DNA from: Neolewinella antarctica
GTDB taxonomy: Bacteria > Bacteroidota > Bacteroidia > Chitinophagales > Saprospiraceae
Direction of reading: 5' to 3'
Length of the DNA stretch: 64,000 bases
Assembly: GCF_011927835.1 (NCBI RefSeq)
Contig: NZ_JAATJH010000001.1
Coordinates: 945,104-1,009,103, forward strand
Shown: positions 59,299 to 64,000 of the stretch, piece after piece
Layout: every line of letters begins with the position of its first letter
Numbering within the stretch: position 1 is the first letter of the stretch
Position numbers and translations under genes: made by a program
The notes under the pieces: generated by a model
Databases searched by the model: none
Told to the model about the DNA's origin: nothing
What the model saw: only the letters and a program-made list of their open reading frames with translations

Positions 59299-61998
59299 CT
59301 ATACCATCGCCCGCAAAGAGTCAATTTTAGCCGACCAGTCCGCCAACTTCTTCCGTTCCATCGCTACGACGGCGTCTGGTGCGTTACTCACGAATTTTTC
59401 ATTGGCTAGTTTCCGGTTGACTCCATTAACTTGCTTTTCTAAACGAGCGATCTCTTCGTTGATCTTAGCACGTTCTCCCTCCAGGTCGATTTCTTCGTTG
59501 AGAACCAGGTAACCCTTGTCGTTACCGACGAGGAAAGGCAAAGCATTATCTGGTGTTGAGTCCGTTAATTCTACCGAACTCATTACCCCGCTCTTTTCGA
59601 CAAAGTCCTTGGCACCAGCGACCGCGCCTATTAAGGCCTCTGTCGCTTCGCTCCGCTGCACAAATAGCTTCAATTCCTCCTTCTGGGTAACGCCCCGCTG
59701 GTTGCGAATATCCCGCGTGCTGGAGATAATGTCCTGCAAAAGCGTAAAGTCCTCAATCACTTTTTTGTCGAACGAGCCGGCGGTGGGCCAGGTACTGACG
59801 ACGCAATCCTCCCCGTCTTTCCGCTCGCGCAACTGGTGCCAAACTTCCTCCGTGATGAAAGGCATAAAGGGGTGCAGCAAAGTCATCATTCGCTCGAAGG
59901 CACTAATTGTAAGCTCGTAAGTTTCGCTACTTAACTTACCGTCCGCCGGTTTGATGGCTTCGAGGTACCAGGAGCAGAAATCGCCCCAGATGAAATTGTA
60001 CAGGGTAGCTAACGCTTCACTGATGCGGTACTCGCCGAGCATACGGTCGACTTCCGTGATGGTTTGATTCAGTTTCGCTTCCAGCCACCGCCCGGCCAGC
60101 ACCGTGACGGGATCGGGTGCTCGGTCGACCTGCTCGAACCCCTGAATCAACCGGTTAGCGTTGAAGATCTTGTTACAGAATTTCTTGCCCTGGTTGCAAA
60201 GTTCCGAGGTATTTAAGACCTCCTTAGTCTCCGGATCGATCGGCGCATCGAAGACGATGTCGTTACCCGCCGCGGCGGAACGCATCATTCCGAAACGGAC
60301 GCCGTCAGCTCCGTAGTTTTTCAGCAACTCCAGCGCATCGGGACTGTTTCCGAGAGATTTAGACATCTTCCGCCGTTTCTCATCCCGGACCATGCCGGTG
60401 AAGTAGACATTCTTGAAGGGCATCTTACCCTTCTCCTCAATCAGTTTTTTCGGCAGTAGATCTTCGGAAAATTCGTAGCCAGCCATGATCATCCGCGCGA
60501 CCCAGAAGAACATAATGTCCCAGCCCGTGACGAGGTCGGAAGTGGGGTAATAGTATTCCAGCTCCTTCGGGTCTTTGAAGCCATCGAAAACGGAGATTGG
60601 CCAGAGCCAGCTAGAGAACCAGGTATCCAGCACGTCGTCGTCCTGTTTGAGATCTTCCATCTTGATGTCGGCCGTGGCGTGTTTCCGGTTGGCCTCGGCG
60701 AGGGCTTCTTCGGCGGTTTCGGCAACGAATACTTCGTCATTCCAGTACCAGGCCGGGATACGCTGACCCCACCAGAGTTGGCGGCTGACACACCAATCGC
60801 GAACGTTCTCGGGTTTGAGCCAACTGCGGTACATATTGACCATGTTCTCCGGGTGGAATTTTACTTCACCGGATTCGACGGCGCCGAGGGCAGTGACGGC
60901 CATGTCGTCCATGCGGAGGAACCACTGCAAGGTCAGTCGGGGCTCGACGACGGCGTTGGTCCGCTCACTGCGGCCCACACTCGTACGGTACGGTTTTGTT
61001 TCCAGTAGGTCGCCAGTGGCTTTTAGCTTTTTGACGAAGGCCACGCGAGCTTCTTCTCGGTCCATGCCGACGAAGAATTGCGCGTTCGCGTTCAACGTCC
61101 CGTCGGGGTTGAGCAGGTCGATCACTTCCAAACCGTGCTTTTCACCGAGCGCGTTGTCGTTCATGTCGTGCGCCGGGGTAACCTTGAGGGCACCGGTGCC
61201 GAAGTCGATTCCGACGTAGTCATCCACGATGATGGGAATTTCCCGGTTGACGAGGGGGACGATCACCTTGCGGCCGTGGTACTTCCGGTAGCGTTCGTCG
61301 TCCGGGTGAACGGCCAGGGCCGTATCCGCCGGAATGGTTTCGGGGCGACTGGTGGCGATGACAATGTACTCATCGTCGGTGCCGGCGACTTTGTAGCGAA
61401 CGTGGTAAAGATTCTTGTTCTCGTCCGTGTGAATGACTTCTTCGTTGCTGAGCACGGTTTGGGCGGCTGGGTCCCAGTTGGTCATCCGCAGGCCACGGTA
61501 TAATTGCCCTTTTTTGTGCAGACTAACGAATACTTTTATGACCGCCTTATAAAGCTCCGGCTCCATCGTGAAGCGCGTCCGCTCCCAGTCGCAACTGGCG
61601 CCGAGTTGCTTAAGCTGTTCGAGAATGATGCCGCCGTATTCTTCTTTCCAGGCGAAGGCGTGGGTCATGAATTCATCGCGCGTCAGATCTGATTTTTTGA
61701 TGCCCTGGGCGCGAAGTTTTTTGACCACTTTTGCTTCGGTAGCGATGCTGGCGTGGTCCGTCCCCGGCACCCAGCAGGCGTTGCGCCCGTCGAGGCGCGC
61801 CTTGCGGATCAGAATGTCCTGGATCGTGTTGTTGAGCATGTGCCCCATGTGCAACAGCCCCGTCACGTTGGGTGGTGGGATGACGATGGTGAATGGCTCC
61901 CGCTCGTCCGGTTCGGAGTGGAAGTAGTTTTTTTCCAGCCAGTGTTGGTACCATTTGGCTTCGACGTTGGCGGCGGAGTAGGCGGTGGGGGCGGGCAT
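59299..61998 (-). CDS. valS: Valine--tRNA ligase
   Basis: Charges tRNA-Val; class I synthetase of 899 residues. HIGH motif in PPNVTGLLHMGHMLNNTIQD near 44; KMSKS in DEKRRKMSKSLGNSPDAL near 540; CP1 editing domain with ATSRPETIPADTALAVHPDD near 215 and DYVGIDFGTGALKVTPAHD near 265; anticodon-binding domain; C-terminal coiled coil (INEEIARLEKQVNGVNRKLA to the end). Complete and presumably functional. Its last 95 bp are duplicated at 57462-57556. Confidence 0.97.
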   Translation of the reverse strand: MPAPTAYSAANVEAKWYQHWLEKNYFHSEPDEREPFTIVIPPPNVTGLLHMGHMLNNTIQDILIRKARLDGRNACWVPGTDHASIATEAKVVKKLRAQGIKKSDLTRDEFMTHAFAWKEEYGGIILEQLKQLGASCDWERTRFTMEPELYKAVIKVFVSLHKKGQLYRGLRMTNWDPAAQTVLSNEEVIHTDENKNLYHVRYKVAGTDDEYIVIATSRPETIPADTALAVHPDDERYRKYHGRKVIVPLVNREIPIIVDDYVGIDFGTGALKVTPAHDMNDNALGEKHGLEVIDLLNPDGTLNANAQFFVGMDREEARVAFVKKLKATGDLLETKPYRTSVGRSERTNAVVEPRLTLQWFLRMDDMAVTALGAVESGEVKFHPENMVNMYRSWLKPENVRDWCVSRQLWWGQRIPAWYWNDEVFVAETAEEALAEANRKHATADIKMEDLKQDDDVLDTWFSSWLWPISVFDGFKDPKELEYYYPTSDLVTGWDIMFFWVARMIMAGYEFSEDLLPKKLIEEKGKMPFKNVYFTGMVRDEKRRKMSKSLGNSPDALELLKNYGADGVRFGMMRSAAAGNDIVFDAPIDPETKEVLNTSELCNQGKKFCNKIFNANRLIQGFEQVDRAPDPVTVLAGRWLEAKLNQTITEVDRMLGEYRISEALATLYNFIWGDFCSWYLEAIKPADGKLSSETYELTISAFERMMTLLHPFMPFITEEVWHQLRERKDGEDCVVSTWPTAGSFDKKVIEDFTLLQDIISSTRDIRNQRGVTQKEELKLFVQRSEATEALIGAVAGAKDFVEKSGVMSSVELTDSTPDNALPFLVGNDKGYLVLNEEIDLEGERAKINEEIARLEKQVNGVNRKLANEKFVSNAPDAVVAMERKKLADWSAKIDSLRAMV

Positions 61999-62265
61999 GG
62001 GGCGGGGCTTTGTGGTTTCGCGCGAAGGTAGTGCAAGGTCCTATCATGGGAGTGTGCTACGGCGCAGGACTTTCCTACATTACTGTAGCTCAACCATTTA
62101 TATTTCACCGTGGCGCGGTCGCGGGTGCAGGGCGAATGTTCTGTAGCAAGTAGGTACGTACAGCAAAGCGGAACCAATACGCCCGGACCTTCATGGTTGA
62201 AGATTTTAGCTGTATCGATTCCGCCGCGCGTACCATCAATCCGGGTTTAAAGGATTACACTCGGA
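61999..62265. other. Non-coding region with a REP-like copy
   Basis: Between valS and the SusD gene. It holds one perfect reverse core (GGCGCGGTCGCGGGTGC, 62112-62128). No terminator of the SusD gene was found. Confidence 0.5.
62112..62128 (-). repeat. REP-like element, reverse copy
   Basis: GGCGCGGTCGCGGGTGC, exact reverse complement of the core at 3983 over 17 bp. Confidence 0.8.
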
Positions 62266-63678
62266 TTAGTAACCGGGGTTCTGCGTGATGTTAGGGTTAA
62301 CATTTATTTCCGCCCGGGGAATGGGGTTAATTAGTTGGTCATTATCCCAACTGATCACCTCGTCTTCGAACGACCGGAATTTTGTCCAGGTCCGCTTGTG
62401 ACGCATGAGGTCGAAAACGCGGTCCCCCTCGAATGCTAATTCCTTCCTTCGTTCGAGAATGATTGCTTCGATTAAGTCATCGCCCGAATCAGCAGAATCT
62501 TCATATTCAATATCTCGTCGGCTAGCAACGTCGTTGAGGTCCTCACGCGCTCCATCCTCATTCCCTGTTTCTGCGCGAGCCTCGGCGCGAATCAGGTAAA
62601 CGTCCGATAGCCTCAAAATTTTAATGTAATCCTCCCCGAGTTCACCCTTGGGGTATTTTGGAGAGAGAAAGTAAACACCAGACTCTCCATCGACGCGGTC
62701 GCCAAACACCATCGCGCTCCGACGGTAGTCACTAGTACTATAAACATCATAAAGATCTTGCGTCCCGAGAATATCGCCATAACCGTTCTGATCCATAATT
62801 CCACCAATGGAATTAACACCGAAGTTATCGGCGGGTAAATTTTGTAGAGCAAATAAGTCCTCCGTTCCAAAATTTGAACCATAGGAGCCGAACCAAGCGC
62901 TGCTGTCCGGATACAACGAATATTTATCGTCACTTATCACGAAGGTGGCCTGAGTTTCGGCGTTCACCCAGTCTTCTTGGTACAAATAGACCTTAGCGAG
63001 AAAACCCTGCGCAGCGGATTTACCCAAGCGGCCATCGTCATTAGTCGTCATCAAATCAATTCCAGTTATTAAATCTGAAATTACCTGCTGATAGCCCACC
63101 GCAACGGATTCGCGGGAAGGGGCAATGATTTCACCAGTCGTGCCTTCGTTAGTAATGGGTACGCCGGGGCTATCGCCACCGTTGTTTGTGTATGGTGGAG
63201 CAAACATGCGTAGCAGATTCCAATAGGTAAGCCCCCGCAACGCGTACGACTCGCCAAGTAACTGATCCGCACCTTCCTGCTCGCGAGGAAGAAAGGTAGC
63301 CGCGGGCACGCGGTTAATTATGTTGGACGTATTCACGATGATTTCGTACATATCCGTCCATTCATCCTCCGGTCGACCGCTCTGGTCGGTCAACTCAAAA
63401 TCACCAAAATCGATAAATCGGCCGGCGTTTTGCTGACTGACGTAGACATTGTCAGCGCGCAGATCGGGAATCAATGGAAGGTCCCAGCCATACACATTAG
63501 CGTCTTGCATATTACTATAAACCCCGTTCACAGCGGCGGTGAGTGAGATGAGGTCCACCACTGCGTTGTCAACCGATAAAGATTGTTCCGGTGTCTGCTC
63601 CAAGAATTCATCCGAGCAGGAAGGTAGGAGGATACACGTAGCTACCCCCAAAAAAATTATGTTGAAGAATGTTTTCAT
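62266..63678 (-). CDS. RagB/SusD family nutrient uptake outer membrane lipoprotein
   Basis: 470 residues. Lipobox signal MKTFFNIIFLGVATCILLPS followed by Cys. SusD pattern: LSVDNAVVDLISLTAAVNGV, YALRGLTYWNLLRMFAPPYT (near 145), GFLAKVYLYQEDWVNAETQA, and the C-terminal ILERRKELAFEGDRVFDLMR with HKR. It lies 32 bp downstream of a SusC end on the same strand, so it is the partner of that receptor. The two SusD proteins of this window share only family-level similarity by eye. Confidence 0.93.
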   Translation of the reverse strand: MKTFFNIIFLGVATCILLPSCSDEFLEQTPEQSLSVDNAVVDLISLTAAVNGVYSNMQDANVYGWDLPLIPDLRADNVYVSQQNAGRFIDFGDFELTDQSGRPEDEWTDMYEIIVNTSNIINRVPAATFLPREQEGADQLLGESYALRGLTYWNLLRMFAPPYTNNGGDSPGVPITNEGTTGEIIAPSRESVAVGYQQVISDLITGIDLMTTNDDGRLGKSAAQGFLAKVYLYQEDWVNAETQATFVISDDKYSLYPDSSAWFGSYGSNFGTEDLFALQNLPADNFGVNSIGGIMDQNGYGDILGTQDLYDVYSTSDYRRSAMVFGDRVDGESGVYFLSPKYPKGELGEDYIKILRLSDVYLIRAEARAETGNEDGAREDLNDVASRRDIEYEDSADSGDDLIEAIILERRKELAFEGDRVFDLMRHKRTWTKFRSFEDEVISWDNDQLINPIPRAEINVNPNITQNPGY

Positions 63679-63710
63679 TCTGAATAATTGTAATAAGTAA
63701 GTATAGTGGT

Positions 63711-64000
63711 TTAAAACGTAGCGTCCAGACCAAACGTGATCGTCTGAGGAATCGGAATTTCCTGGTCAATAATTCCACTGACGTCTGTGCGCGGGTCGCG
63801 CTCTAACCGGTCGTCCTTTGTGTAGATATATAAATTACTGGCTTGAGCGAAAATTCTCACGCTACCGAACTTAACCTTGCGGAGGAGATCCGAAGCAAAA
63901 GTGTAATCAAGGATAACGTCGCGCAGACTCACGTAACTTCCATCGTAGAGAAAGCGAGTGGAGGCATTGCGACCGCCAAAATTACGACTGACCACAAATT
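63711..64000 (-). CDS. SusC/RagA-type TonB-dependent receptor, C-terminal end (partial)
   Basis: The gene starts beyond the window. The visible tail has the SusC marks NASTRFLYDGSYVSLRDVIL, then DYTF and VRIFAQASNLYIYTKDD, and ends IPIPQTITFGLDATF with terminal Phe. The FxxxASYxRLKNxxLGYxFP-type motif is recognisable (YDGSYVSLRDVILDYTF). The operon order is susC then susD on the minus strand. Confidence 0.9.
   Translation of the reverse strand, partial: FVVSRNFGGRNASTRFLYDGSYVSLRDVILDYTFASDLLRKVKFGSVRIFAQASNLYIYTKDDRLERDPRTDVSGIIDQEIPIPQTITFGLDATF

Noticed and set aside
57460-59400. Integrative element with attL/attR at valS
   Set aside because: The direct repeats fit, but no integrase, relaxase or other mobility gene lies between them, so only acquisition by recombination is proposed.
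59611-59628. REP-like core GGCACCAGCGACCGCGCC inside valS
   Set aside because: It encodes Gly-Ala-Val-Ala-Gly-Ala at a place where ValRS proteins have no obvious insertion; kept out of the element list.

Overview
The window looks like chromosomal DNA of a marine-type Bacteroidota bacterium, most likely a member of the Saprospiria (Lewinella/Neolewinella-like). The evidence is SusC/SusD pairs at both ends, proteins with type IX secretion (T9SS) C-terminal sorting domains, gliding genes gldA and gldF, a long Bacteroidota-type NusB, an AT-rich leader instead of a Shine-Dalgarno at many starts, and promoter-like TAnnTTTG -7 boxes. The order-level placement is inference. No ribosomal RNA, phage, transposase, integrase or CRISPR array was seen.

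Layout. 0-1.6 kb: end of a SusC gene, then a SusD lipoprotein and a strong terminator. 1.7-9.2 kb: a double-OmpA protein, nusB, a DoxX/thioredoxin-like membrane protein, a DnaQ-type exonuclease, a lone LytTR regulator divergent from a PhzF-like gene, and an FAD disulfide oxidoreductase. 9.3-16.8 kb: tRNA-Arg(CCG), a TlpA-like lipoprotein, trpD-trpC-trpF, a repeat cluster, mdh and a secreted M43 protease. 16.9-29.7 kb: a second TlpA-like lipoprotein, purL, a Nudix-like gene, tRNA-Arg(CCT), msrB, an SDR/MarR pair, proC, a MATE exporter, a T9SS cargo protein and a YkuK-like gene. 30.5-46.2 kb: a tandem-AAA+ ATPase with a duplicated N-terminal module, an endonuclease/exonuclease/phosphatase-family protein, a glycosyltransferase, an M1 peptidase, a DUF6580/DUF481 pair, a three-part kinase-M23-aminotransferase fusion and pgi. 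46.6-57.3 kb: a double fasciclin protein, gldA, gldF, a likely metal-uptake set (HYC_CC_PP-like protein, TonB receptor, HMA protein) with an M24 peptidase inside it, and a beta-propeller protein. 57.4-64 kb: a duplicated valS 3' end flanking an S41 peptidase gene, valS, and a second SusD/SusC pair on the minus strand.

Most genes are housekeeping or envelope genes. The most unusual content is between and inside them: at least four families of short dispersed repeats. The main one is a REP-like element with core GGCACCCGCGWCCGCGCC, or a variant in which the palindrome CCCCGATAGCTATCGGGG replaces the middle. It occurs about 20 times. Three copies sit in the same frame at the signal-peptide cleavage site of three unrelated secreted proteins, one is translated inside the M23 domain of the fusion protein, and one lies at the N-terminus of the TonB receptor. 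The other families are hairpins built from GTCTGTGGTCT-like words, MITE-like elements of about 140 bp with GCCACA-type inverted ends, and a degenerate 75-bp unit cluster after trpF. The second notable structure is the 95-bp direct repeat of the valS 3' end on both sides of the S41 peptidase gene, which suggests acquisition of that segment with restoration of the valS end.
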